Shown: positions 1 to 10,374 of the stretch, piece after piece
How positions within the stretch are numbered: position 1 is the first letter of the stretch
Layout of the letters: the number at the start of each line of letters is the position of its first letter
NCBI GenBank assembly: GCA_013400975.1
Contig: WBMZ01014181.1
Coordinates: 220,582-284,581, forward strand
Origin: Atrichornis clamosus
Taxonomy: Eukaryota > Chordata > Aves > Passeriformes > Menuridae
Direction: 5' to 3'
Length of the DNA: 64,000 bases
Position numbers and translations under genes: made by a program
The notes under the pieces: generated by a model
Told to the model about the DNA's origin: nothing
The model's database searches: none
The model's input: the letters and a program-made list of their open reading frames with translations, nothing else

Positions 1-1743
1 TCCTGCTGATGGCAGCTCAAGGTTGTATAACTGCGTGCTCCCTTCTTGATAACAGCGAGAACCAGGATTTCCTGGTATGCCAGAAATGGTTTTGCCACTC
101 CTGCCTGTGTGAAAGGGGTGGGACAGGAGGCGAAGCAGCCATCGTGTGTTACAGCTCTGGGTTGTGTCTGTGCACCTTGACATCCCGCCAGGCTCTAATA
201 AGAGAGACCTGCAGGGAGCAACATATGTCAAAGTTGGTAATTTTCCTTCCTGCCTTCACTCCTCGAAACTGCTTCAACTGGATCAACGCCTGCCTAGTTC
301 CTTCTTTGGACAGCCAATGAAGCATGCACGCTGCAGGAGCAGCTGCCAGCTCTGCTGGAAAATGTACAGACCAAAAGATCACCTGTGAGTGCGCAGCCCT
401 GGCGTGAGCTGTTCTGCACGTCTGCAGCTTGACAATGCTGCTGTGGCTTTGGGAGGCAACAGCAGCTGACCGCAGCACCAGCCGGCCACTCACAATCCAC
501 AGCCAGAGGCACCTCTGAAAACATGCTCCCTGCAGCAGGGAGACCTTGGAGAAGCCTCACAAACCTCCTCTCATTTTTAAGCTGAACCAGGCTAATAATC
601 CTCTCCCCTTCCCTCCCACAGCAATTTTTAGCTTCCCTGGACAGCCACGGTGTCAGTCCATATCCGTCAAGGGCATCCCTGGACCATTTGCAGCTGGATT
701 GGAGCCAGATGCAGGAAATATTTGAAAGGTCCCTTGCACTGTCTTTCTTCAGGCTTCCTTAGTGCCACCCTAACACCAAGACTGCAGGTGACTTCAAGTG
801 CGGCCTACCCATGCTCCCTGCCATACCAGTTGTTTGGCTGAGATGCAGCCCTGGCACTGGGCAGCTGGGCTTGGAGAACTAAGTGGTGCCATTGTCTATG
901 GGGCCCACAAATTTGGCCTCCCTCCCAAACAGAATCGTCAAAAATTGCACAAAAGAACCCCAGTCTCTTGAGGTTTGCAGAGGTTTTGATAAGTTGTAAA
1001 GCATCCAGGTTTTTAACTGCTTCTATGGATATAATTCAGATGCTGCACTGTCTGAGGCTGTCCCATCCCTCATCAGGGCCAATCTGGCTTAAGATTTCTT
1101 CTGAAGAAAAACAGTAAACTCACCTGACCGACGATCTTTGAACTCCCAGAGTTGCCAAAGCAGATCTACTTTGCCTGTCCTCCTTCCTTCTGCCTGCCTT
1201 CCTCCCAGCTACTTCACCAATGCATGTGGCCCACTTCGAACTTTCTAAGGCCCTACCTGCATATGGGATTTGCAGGCTGTTTATTTCTGTGACGTTAGTT
1301 TCAGGGAAAATGGGAGCATCACTGTCGTTGTAGTGTTACCGAGTTCACCACGTTTTCTGCACTGAGTAGTCAAGCTGGCAGCACGGCTCGACACTGGGCA
1401 CTCCTTTGACGGGAGCAGGAAAGACCATGTACTCACACCAACTAATTCAGCTGATTTATTTTTAAATGCCAGAATGAGACAAGCATGGAGTGAATGGAGA
1501 AGTGCAAACCCACTGAGATCTAGAAGATGCTCAGAACTGTGTTGCTTTATACCTCTGCCTGCCTCTCAGTTGTCTCTGCAAGTGATTCAGAAAACCCCAT
1601 TTAATCAGATTCAACTCCTGCCATCTGTTAAGTGAGACACTATAGGGACTGAGTATTGTACCAAAATGCATATCAGAACTGCCCTTGATTTAGCATACTT
1701 TGTGCAACATGTTCCATTGTCCTCATTCACAGCGATCAGAGCG
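1..1743. other. Unassigned DNA, no gene seen
   Basis: Only short overlapping open frames occur on both strands (up to about 114 codons) and none resembles a known domain. Composition is mixed with few CpGs. One strong donor-like site on the - strand lies at 1123/1124 (exon side ends GTCAG, intron starts GTGAGT). The open sequence before it has no pyrimidine-rich acceptor, so I do not call an exon. Nothing else is supportable. Confidence 0.6.
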
Positions 1744-1803
1744 AGGCTTTAGGGCTCCTTTTCTCTTTGGGGCAAGGCTTTAGGGCTCCTTTTCTCTTTG
1801 GGG
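1744..1803. repeat. Tandem duplication, 31-bp period, two copies
   Basis: The 29-bp block at 1744-1772, beginning AGGCTTTAGGGC and ending CTTTGGGG, is repeated exactly at 1775-1803 with two spacer bases (CA). Because the copies are identical while the surroundings are ordinary unique DNA, this is probably a recent local duplication by replication slippage. It has no evident coding role. Confidence 0.9.
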
Positions 1804-2094
1804 TGTAATGACTCACTAGAGTGGATGAGCAGGCCACACTGACCCTCTGCATCCCCCCAGCTCTGAGTCACAGGCCGGGATTATAGGGACATTTTAGGAT
1901 TACTGACAGGCACTCTTCCAGAAACCTCCTTTTCTTCCACATCTGCTAGCGCCTTGCTTAACATAGGCTGTGCATGCTTTCCAACATGGCAGAAAGGATG
2001 GAAATTCAGGGAATCCCGGGACAGCTTGTAACTGTATAGCCAGGTGTCTGATCAAAGGTACCTATCAATCAGCTTGGTCAGTGACACCCAGCAC

Positions 2095-2133
2095 ACATAA
2101 AGATGAGATCACATAAAGATGAGGTCACATAAG
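2095..2133. repeat. 16-bp tandem repeat, about 2.4 copies
   Basis: ACATAAAGATGAGATC at 2095-2110 is followed by ACATAAAGATGAGGTC at 2111-2126 (one difference) and the start of a third copy, ACATAAG. This is a small minisatellite in non-coding DNA. Confidence 0.85.
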
Positions 2134-2605
2134 TCCATCCATGCTCATGCCAGGAAGTCTCTTAGCAGGAAAAAGAAAGTGTATATTGGCAGTTGGCACA
2201 GATGGGTGTTTGAGACGATGTGCTTTGTGCTTTTGTAAGCAGTCACAAGTCTGTTGTGGTGGGACAGCAATCTTATTTCTTGAAGACAACCTAGCAAGAT
2301 GTGTCTCAGTACAATGGGAGCAGAGCTGATTATTTCCTCCTGGCAGGGTGGTTTAGCTTGCCTCTCACAAAATCCCTGTCTAAGCAGTACCTGCCGTTTT
2401 GGAAGAACATCTGCAGTGGCCCGAGGGGATGCATGCCTCACTCTGCTGGGGAAACACCTCCCTGAGTGCTTCAGTGTGTCGCCCAGGCTACTGCTGCTGA
2501 AATACCTGACCTGGTTTTACAGGGATGGATACAGTCACGAAAAAACATCAACATTTGGAGAGTGACTCAGAGAGTCTGGGACAGACTTTAGTGAAATGCA
2601 TTTTT

Positions 2606-2645
2606 AAAAAAAAAAAAGAAAGAAAGAAGAAAGTGAAAGAAGGAG
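2606..2645. repeat. A-run followed by imperfect GAAA repeat
   Basis: Twelve A residues (2606-2617) run into GAAA/GAAGAAA units and then GTGAAAGAAGG. This is a simple purine repeat. It could be the tail of an old retroposon on the + strand, but nothing upstream is recognisable as one. Confidence 0.85.
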
Positions 2646-2769
2646 AGCTCACATCAAAGTGAGAAACAGAGGACCCAGAAATGGATGGATTTCACACTCG
2701 GTTGATTGTTGCAATTAATTACATAGAAGGAGCTGCAACAGTGTGCACCAAACTGTTTCCCCCACACAG

Positions 2770-2873
2770 CTGGAAACTCAGTAGTTAGTAAGGCCAAGGG
2801 AATCAGATGTTGCAGAGGATCCAGTTGCACCATATATTTCCACATCTTGCTCAAGCTCCCCAGGTAAGTGTCT
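2770..2873 (+). other. Candidate exon-like block (+ strand), unconfirmed
   Basis: A pyrimidine tract ending CCCCCACACAG (acceptor-like) precedes a 104-bp segment ending CCCCAG and followed by GTAAGTG, which matches the vertebrate donor consensus. One of three frames is open through the block: two phase bases, then a frame reading G-N-S-V-V-S-K-A-K-G. The protein is unrecognised and the open frame is short enough to occur by chance. It could be an exon of a non-coding RNA or a pure decoy. The only evidence is the splice motifs. Confidence 0.2.
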
Positions 2874-4669
2874 GGATTTGGTTTCTGCGGTACCACACCA
2901 TGTGCACAAATTCGTCAGGACGGGCGAGTTTGTGCCTGCTACCAGCCTGCTGGGTTTGCCTTCCCGTGGGGGAAGCAGGGAGGAAGCAGAGAAATTGTCG
3001 GGTTTGCATTTCACAACCGCCTGCATAATCCAGGTTGCTGCGCACATCCCGTGGCTCAGCCTTTCAGGCCCAGTGTGATGGGAAGCGGGAGGGAGTGTTT
3101 ACACAGCCTGCTGGCCGTTCTGCAGTCACTATAGCAACCCCAAGGGTCAGTTTATAGTAGGAGAGGAAGTTCACTTTTGGGGAGTTCAGCTTTCCAACAC
3201 CAGCACCAAGCATGGCTGAAAAACAAAAGGCCAGGGGGTGGGAGGAAACACATTTAAAGCAGCTTCCTATGTGCAAATCTACTCGAGCTTTCTCAGTCAC
3301 CAGGAGATGCTGCATTCCTTTCCTCTTGGTCAAAGGCAGGCTGCCATCCGGCTGATGCCTGAGCCAGAGGGGTACCTCCCCTCTCCCACAGATGCCTGTG
3401 TGTGTTTGAGAGCAGGGCAGCTGTGGAGGAGTGCAACGTGGTGCCCCACTTTCACAAACACCGCTGTGATGCCAGCCCCAAGCCGAGAGCCACAGGACCG
3501 GTGTTCCGTGTGTACCCACTGCACACTCTGGCCATGCAAAGGCTGTGTGCAGACTTTCACAACGTCTCCCATGGCAGGAAGAAATAACAGGCACTGTCTT
3601 TCTGGTCTGGAGGTAAACCAGCAAATGCCCATGTGTTCAGACTTGGGGATTTTTTAACTTACCATGCTGAGACTTAGTCTGCATCAGCGCTGCCAGTGGT
3701 ATGGTGATTAAATCTGAAATAAATGACAGATGTCTCTGAGGTGATGCCTACGGTAACACCCTCTTTCCAAACGCTGCCATCTTCCCCAAAAAGCTCTCCT
3801 TGGCCTGTACGGCTCCTTGCTCTGTTGTATCTCACTACCAAAATGGCCTGAATACTGACCAAGAGCTGAACGAGCATCTGTCAGCCTCTGTTATAACAGA
3901 GACAGTGGGACAGTGTGAGAGTGCAGTCACTCTGGGGAACTGTGTTTTCTCAGGGAAAGAGGCAATAAACACAGCATCCCCTCAGCCACAAGGGAAAACA
4001 GCCTGCAGCCTGAAGTTGCTGTCTCTCCCAGGAGTTCCCATTGCTGAAACTGAAGTAGCAGAAGAGAAAGAGCTCATTGCAGCATGAGGGAGCAGGGGGC
4101 TACTTTAAAGGAAGCTGAACAAGTCCAACACTGGATAGGAGAACAGGTGTTGAGACTTGCTGAGCTCCCACCTGAGCTCACCACTGTGCATCACACTCCA
4201 GGCTTTCAAAGCAGGTTTCAGTTTACCTACCCTGTGTGCTACCCCTGTGTGGTGGGTATAAGGTTATAAAGGGATCCTTGTACTCAGCAGCTGCTGGAAA
4301 AAGGGCTCTGAGTAGTCCTGTGCTTGGTCAACAACACTGGGGACATGCAATGGATAGTCCTGTGCCTGGCCTTGGCTGTAGTGGGGAACATGGAGAGAAG
4401 GAAACCCAGTGAATCCCAGGGAGGTGAACTAACTGCAGAGTGTCAAAGTGAGCACCCCAAAGCCTGTTTTCCCTTCTAAAATGACAATTTACATCAGTGA
4501 AGTATCTTTCCAACAAAACTCCTTCTGCCAGTGAAGATCTGTCCACCAGTACTTGGCTGCTGGCTGGCTGGGAGGTAAACAAGGGAATGGCAATGTTAAT
4601 GGCTGTGCTGGACCCTGTTGTGCAGGCAGGGCTTGGGGGAGCTAATATCAGTGTTTTCCAAAGAACCAA

Positions 4670-5000
4670 GTTCAATAAAGAGACAGCAAGCCATTGCCCA
4701 GGGGAAGAGAGAGGGATAAAGAGAGGATATGAGAAGGAGAGACTGCGAGGGTCTGTGCGTAGGAAGGTTGGGAATTGTGATACATTATGCCAGAGAAAAT
4801 AGGCAGAAAGACATAGCATTGTAGAGAAACACAGGTTCCAAGGAGCTGAGAGGGCAGAGTTCCACCAGGAGGCATTGTACAGGAGAAAGAAGGACCACAT
4901 GGATGGGAAGGAACTACCCGTAGCTGAGGCCTCCAAAAACAAAGTGATAAAAAAAAAGGAAAGATGATGAAAATGAGTGTGGGTGCTGCAGGGGAAGAAT
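4670..5000 (+). other. Purine-rich strand-asymmetric stretch
   Basis: The + strand is strongly enriched in A and G (runs such as GGGGAAGAGAGAGGGATAAAGAGAGG near 4700, split here only by single pyrimidines). The opposite strand therefore shows long Ser/Leu/Phe-rich open frames, which I take to be artefacts of this bias and not genes. The tract is degenerate and not a clean microsatellite. Confidence 0.5.
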
Positions 5001-8000
5001 GGCAGTGAAGGCTACATAGACAAAGATGGCTATACAAAGATGTCAGATCCACTCGAGAAATAGATGTATTGAAGATGCAACTCATCTCATCCCAAAGCAG
5101 ATGTCTAATACATCATATATCTACTTCTCTCTGAAAAGGGGGAGCTACGATAATGATGCCAGAAGAAGACATCCACCCCATGTAGGTCAGATTTCAGAAC
5201 CCTTTATACCTAATAATCCTCTGCTCTTGGGTGGCAAACGGAAGGGCAGAGCTTTGGGATGAGGGCTCTGTGTGTGTTTGTTTGAGGGTGATCTCCTGGG
5301 AGATTTTCCCCAGGGCTGGGTGTTACCCAAGGAAACATGAGTAGGTTTCAGTGCTGCTTCACTGTTTAACTCCTCAGCAGAGAGGATTTTCCCAAGGAAA
5401 CTCCACAGGTGGATTTCACTTTTGCTGGCAATACCCATCTCACACGTTTAACCCCAGAGTTTTTGAGCAGGGGATGCATACAGGGCCAGCAAGGAGCACT
5501 ATGTCCAGGAGCAATGAGCGAGCCTGTAGGACAAACTGCAAGAGTTTGTGGAACAGCTTGTGCACTGCCATGGACCCTCACCCTGCCGGTGGCTATGGCA
5601 CAGCAAGGATGCCCACAGGATTAGGCTCTGCCTCTGTGTGTCCATGGCAAGTGGGCTTTGGTGTCTTGTCAAACAGGCTGTGGGTCAGGTCCTAGCCTGC
5701 AGAGCCCTTCTTCCATTGCTCACTCCTTCCTGCCCTGCATGTGGATGAGTCAAGCAACTCCCGGTGTCTCAGGGTCATCCAAGTCCCACACAGCCAGCTG
5801 CTAGCCCTGGTTACAGGACAGACCTGCCTGATCTCCTTACAGTGATTAACAACAGCCCTTCAGATGACTTAATGTCACCAGGAGTCTTTCTACAGGCTCA
5901 GCTCATGTCCTAGAACAGTGAGACATGCTTCCCACTCCTTTTTCCATGTCAGTGAGCAGAGTGGGCTCAGCCTTCTGCCCTGGGTTCCATCCTGCAGCAC
6001 CCCCAGCTCCCTGCATCTGCCTCACTGTGCAGCCCACGCACAGTGCCCAGGGATGCTGCAATATCAGCTGAACTGGGCCACATGGCATGGAAAAAGCAGG
6101 AAGGCACCCAGGTGACTGAGACACCAGTAGCACACACAATGATGGTTCAAAACCTTGGCATGGCTCTTCGGAAATATTACATGTGGGCAGGGGGGACAGG
6201 GAGGTGGAGGAAGTGTTGTCAGCATTCTTTTATTCATACTGTATGAAGAAAAATACCCTGAAACAATGAGGTTGGGATTGGCAGCAGTTGTGAGTCACTT
6301 GCCACAGAGGCAGAGGTCTGTGTGAAGCCTCAAGCAGGGAAGGAATTTAATCCAGCTCCCCAGATGCTGCACAAAGGTGTAAAAATGTGAGCTTTGTTAC
6401 TGGCTCACCATCTGCTTCAAGGTACGTGTAACAACACAGTAAATACCGTTTGCATGTATTTGCAGATTTACTGGTCAGATAAGTGGTAAGGATGGTATGA
6501 AAAAGGCCTGCTTAGAAACAAGTAAGGTTCAAAAGAGGTGTCTTCATCTTTGTTGTTACCACTACTTTGTATGGAAATAATGGTTGAATTCATTAGACTG
6601 TAAGTGGTCATCACAGAGCATAAAAATAATCGGGGAGGAAATAATAGGAAGGATGTTATTTAACATTATAAGTGTTTCTATAGACTCACCTGTGCTTGGA
6701 TTTTGCCACTGCACCCACCTCAAAGTAAGCTTATTCAAAGAGAAAAAGGAGATTATAGAGAGAAGATAAAAATTGTATTAAAAGAGATTGAAAAGTCAAG
6801 TGGAAAAATCTTGTACCACATAGACCCCTGCCTGGCCTAATGGAAAAGGTTTATCCCCCTCAAGCCTAGAGGAAGTCAAAACCTCCAGTCCCACAGAAAA
6901 GGCTGGAGAAATATTTCTGTTTGCCCACTCTCATCACTTCTGCCCCAGGGACAACTTCACCATTGAAAACTGATTTTCTAACCCTGCAGGGTTAACCCAC
7001 CCCAAGAACACCTCTCAGTTCACAGCAGAACAAAAAAGCCACCTCCCTTTTCCCACATCACTGTGTCCCTTCACTCTCCACTGAGGACAAAACCTGGAGG
7101 GGTTATTTCTGTTTTCTGTGAGATGCGGCTCTCTGGGGGGACAATGAAGCCAACTTTCCACAAACATCTCAGGGCACCCAGTCTGAGACAGCTTTCAGGA
7201 AGGGGATCAAGCATCAGCAACACACCTGAATGAGAGGCCAGACCTTCTGAAAGGCTGGGAGGCTGGTCACCACATCCTGGTGGGAGATGACAGAGGTGAA
7301 TCCTTGTGAAAACACAGCATCCTCAGCTTGTTCAGCTTACTCTAAAAGGCAGGGCCTCAAATTAAGTAATGTTTGAGACTCCAAGTGGGAGATGGGGACA
7401 ATTATGTTTTAGTGTCTTTGATACAGGAGTCCAGGCAGCGCTTCCTTGTGATGATGAGGACTTTGCTTTTTGCTTAACACACTGCCAAGGGAAATGGAGT
7501 CATGTACCAGGGGAGAGATCCACCTACACTAATAACTGTAATAATTCCTGCTCATTTTTCTTTTGTCTTCTTTTGCCAAAATGCCCAGCATACAGAAAGG
7601 TTTCCTTATGCAATACATCTAATACATTCTACACTTTCAAAATGCACTTCTCTGCATCTAGCCAAATCCTCAGAGAGGAGATTTTTTGCTCATGTTTTAT
7701 ATCACATGGGGGGCCCTAACTGGTGCCTGGCTCCTCCTGCCCCTTGAAGCAGTCACATTTCCACCAATCAGAACACCAGTCAGGCCCATCCCAGGCACAT
7801 CTCTTACAACTGAAGTGCTCTAGAGCAGAGGAGATGCTTTAACTTTTGCTTCTTTTTGCAGCTTTCTTATGACTGTTCTCTTTATGCTTAGCTTGCTTCC
7901 CAAATACTTGGGACCATTTCCCTCTCTCTTTGGGGACAGTTCCACTTTCTCACTACTGTTTCTGGCATGCTGTAGGTGTATTGAGGTCTCCAGCTCTCTA

Positions 8001-8376
8001 CAGGAAAGAGGTTTAAAGATCATAAGATGTTCCTGTGGAAAATGCACCACTTTTCAAGCATGGGAAGATATCAATATTCATACAAGGCAGGGAAGCCCTT
8101 ACTAAAAGAGAAAAATCCACTACATTTTTGTTCATTCTTCTTGAGGGTGTCCCTTCAACAGCACTTAACAGCTGTTAAATGGGATAATCGCCTGCTATCC
8201 TCATGTCACTAATTCAAATGCTAATGGCTCTCAGTGCACGAGAGGTTATTCAGCCATCCGGCTCCCTAGGTACACTTTGCATGAGGAGGATGCTGATGGG
8301 ATTAAACTGCCTTTTGGGATTCTAGAAACATTGGAAATAAATGCTTTCAGATTAATTTGGAGAGGAGATGATGTCC

Positions 8377-8381
8377 AAGAC
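8377..8381. repeat. Target-site duplication, left copy (AAGAC)
   Basis: AAGAC immediately precedes the TG that opens the LTR at 8382. The same five bases recur at 9461-9465 directly after the LTR. A one-base ambiguity at the right end (an A at 9460) would allow a six-base duplication with one mismatch (CAAGAC/AAAGAC). Confidence 0.8.
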
Positions 8382-9460
8382 TGTGTATTTGGTTTGTGTG
8401 GCAAGGTTTTTGTAGTGGGGTGGCTCCAAGGGTGGCTTCTGTGAGAAGCTGCCAGAAGCTCCCCCATGTCTGATGGAGCCATTGCAGGACAGCTCCAAGA
8501 TGGACCTGACACTGGCCAAAGCTGAGCCCATCCCTGATGGTGGTAGAGATAATATCTTTAAAAAGGAGAAAAAGTTGTCACACAAGAGCAATTGCAGCCG
8601 AAGAGAGGAGGGAGAATACGTGAGAGAAACAGCCCTGCAGACACCAAGGTCGGTGAAGCAGGAGGGGGAGGAGGTGCTCCAGATGCCAGAGAAGAGATTC
8701 GCCTGCAGCCCATGGAGGTCCATAGTGGAGCAGAAATTCACCGTGGAGGACCCCACAGCAGAGCAGGTGGATGCCTAAAGGAGGCTGTGACCCTGTGGGA
8801 AGCCTGTGCTGGAGCAGGCTCCTGGCAGGATCTGTGGCCCTGTGGAGAGGGAAGCCCACTCTGAAGCAGGTTTGCTGGCAGGATCTGTGACCTCACAGGG
8901 AACCCACACTGGAGCAGCCTGTTCCTGAAGAACTGCACCCCATGGAAGGGATCCATGGTGGGGCAGTTCATGAAGAACTGCAGCCTGCAGGACGGACGAC
9001 CTTGCAGAAATTCATGGAGGACAGTCTCTCATGGGAGGGTCCCCCAGCTAGAGCAGGAAAAGAGTGTGAGAAGTCCTCACCCTGGGGAGGAAGGAGAAGC
9101 AGAGAAAATGTGGGATTAATTGGCCACAGCCCCAATCTCCCATCCCTCTGCACCACTGTGGGGAGGAAGTAGAGAATTTTGGAGTGAAGTTGAGCCCAGG
9201 AAGAATGAAGGAGTGGGGGGGAAGGTGTTTTCAAGATTTGGTTTTATTTCTCATTATCATACTCTGATTTGATTGATAATAATTAAACTAATTTCCTCGA
9301 GTCGAGTCTGTTTTGCCCATGACAGTAATGCATGATCTCTGCCTGATCTTATCTCAATTGAGAAGCCTTTCATTATATTTTCTCTCCCCCGTCCAGCCGA
9401 GAAGGGGGTGATAGAGCAGCTTTGGTGGGGACCTGGCATCCAGCCAGGGTTAACCCACAA
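8382..9460 (+). mobile_element. Solo LTR of an avian endogenous retrovirus
   Basis: This segment of about 1.08 kb begins TGTGTATTTGG and ends TTAACCCACAA, and is bounded by a 5-bp direct repeat (AAGAC). I recognise the body from memory as a common bird LTR. Landmarks include GCAGACACCAAGGTC near 8637, GAGCAGGTGGATGCC near 8762, imperfect internal repeats of CTGGCAGGATCTGTG (8821 and 8877) and GAAGAACTGCA (8928 and 8972), and GTCGAGTCTGTTTTGCCC at 9300. A TATA-like TTTAAAAA lies near 8559 and a variant polyadenylation signal ATTAAA at 9282. No primer-binding site or retroviral gene follows on either side, so this is a solo LTR left by recombination. Open frames inside it (for example 8473-8778) are incidental. 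The family name and ERV class are not assigned; a 5-bp duplication would suit an ERVL-like element. Confidence 0.85.
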
Positions 9461-9465
9461 AAGAC
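9461..9465. repeat. Target-site duplication, right copy (AAGAC)
   Basis: This is the exact partner of 8377-8381 on the far side of the LTR, and it fixes the insertion boundaries. Confidence 0.8.
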
Positions 9466-9948
9466 AGGAAAACCGGGCAGGGAGGAGGCCAACAGTAAGG
9501 ATTTGCATGTTTTGATGCCTCAGAGGGGATCCATCCCAATGCTGAAACACCCTGCGCACAGCCCAGCCTCAGTGCCAGCCATTTCAGCCAGGGCTCAGTT
9601 GATAACTACTACTTGCACAGTTGTAGTGCTCAGCAAGCACAGGTTTTTCTGCTGTCGTGGCTAAACCACTATCCCAGCAGTGCAATATTGGCTACCTACG
9701 CAGAAACAGAGACACCTCTTCCTAAGGGCCAGGTCACTGCCACAACTCTGCTCCTGGCCAGGTAGCAGCAGGTTCAGTGACCCTCCAGCCGTGCTACATG
9801 ATGTTCCAAGCCGTGGGTACCCTGTGGGGCAAACCCTCTGGTGCTCCTTGCCTCTGTGACAGGAAAGAGGCTGCAAAAGGCAGCAGCAAAACCTTCAAAA
9901 TCAACACCACTCTTACAGAGCAGAGCTTGCAACTTGATCCACACTTTT

Positions 9949-9980
9949 GTGTGTGTGCATGTGTGTGCTCATGTGTGTGT
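9949..9980. repeat. Interrupted GT microsatellite
   Basis: Alternating GT broken by GCAT and CTCAT. The + strand open frames across it read as artificial Cys/Val runs. Confidence 0.9.
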
Positions 9981-10321
9981 ACAAAAGGCAGCTCAATGCA
10001 TTAATTTATATTTCATGCAATTCCCCAAAAATCTCCTGGTCTCTACAAAGAATATATGTAGTGTCTTTTACACGGAATAATAACCACAGATTGTATAGTC
10101 GCTCTGCTGAACAGGTCCCACCATTACCTGTCAGTGACACCTACACAAAAGCTGAGCTGGAGTTAAGCCTAAAACAACTCTGTTATGAAACTACCCAAAA
10201 TACAGGACCCACGGGAGGTGGGCCATCGGTGTCTGTCCTTCTCCTGCATTATGGTTATGCCAAAGGAAAGGAATAGCGGAGACTTCGGTTTCCACTGCAA
10301 GCACTAGTGGATGTGCCTTAC

Positions 10322-10374
10322 CTGTCCCTTCTGTTCTTCAAGGAGGGTACCCAGAACCCAGGCACTGGTGTCAT
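10322..10374 (-). other. Candidate 53-bp exon-like block (- strand), unconfirmed
   Basis: Read on the - strand, a long pyrimidine tract (CTCCTTTTCTCCTCCTAC, then TTTCTGGACAG) precedes ATGACACCAG. The block ends GGGACAG and is followed by GTAAGG, a strong donor. Two frames are open; one reads D-T-S-A-W-V-L-G-T-L-L-E-E-Q-K-G-Q. I do not recognise it. If it followed the 15520-15581 block in that block's frame 0, the first codon boundary would give a TGA stop. It may be an exon of an unannotated - strand transcript or chance. Confidence 0.2.

Larger units (their letters stand above)
2134..8376. other. Unassigned DNA between small repeats and the LTR
   Basis: No recognisable gene is present. Open frames reach about 200 codons on the - strand near 4.3-4.9 kb. 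That frame is the complement of a purine-rich stretch and reads as Ser/Leu/Phe/Pro-rich low-complexity sequence, typical of non-coding DNA. The interval contains an A/GAAA tract (2606-2645), one splice-flanked open block (2770-2873) and a purine-biased stretch (about 4670-5000), listed separately. The rest shows nothing I can name. Confidence 0.55.

Noticed and set aside
1124..1190. Possible - strand exon ending at a strong GTGAGT donor, with a protein-like frame (L-L-W-Q-L-W-E-F-K-D).
   Set aside because: The upstream side is purine-rich with no usable acceptor, and an in-frame stop lies shortly before; not called as a feature.
3064..3657. Overlapping long frames on both strands (186 codons - and 139 codons +).
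   Set aside because: Mutually antisense, Cys/Trp/His-rich, with no recognisable family or splice context.
4328..4942. 204-codon open frame on the - strand.
   Set aside because: It is complementary to purine-rich low-complexity DNA; the translation is a Ser/Leu/Phe/Pro-rich artefact.
8473..8778. Open frames of about 100 codons inside the 8.4-9.5 kb LTR.
   Set aside because: They lie within a recognised LTR that does not encode protein, and they resemble no retroviral product.
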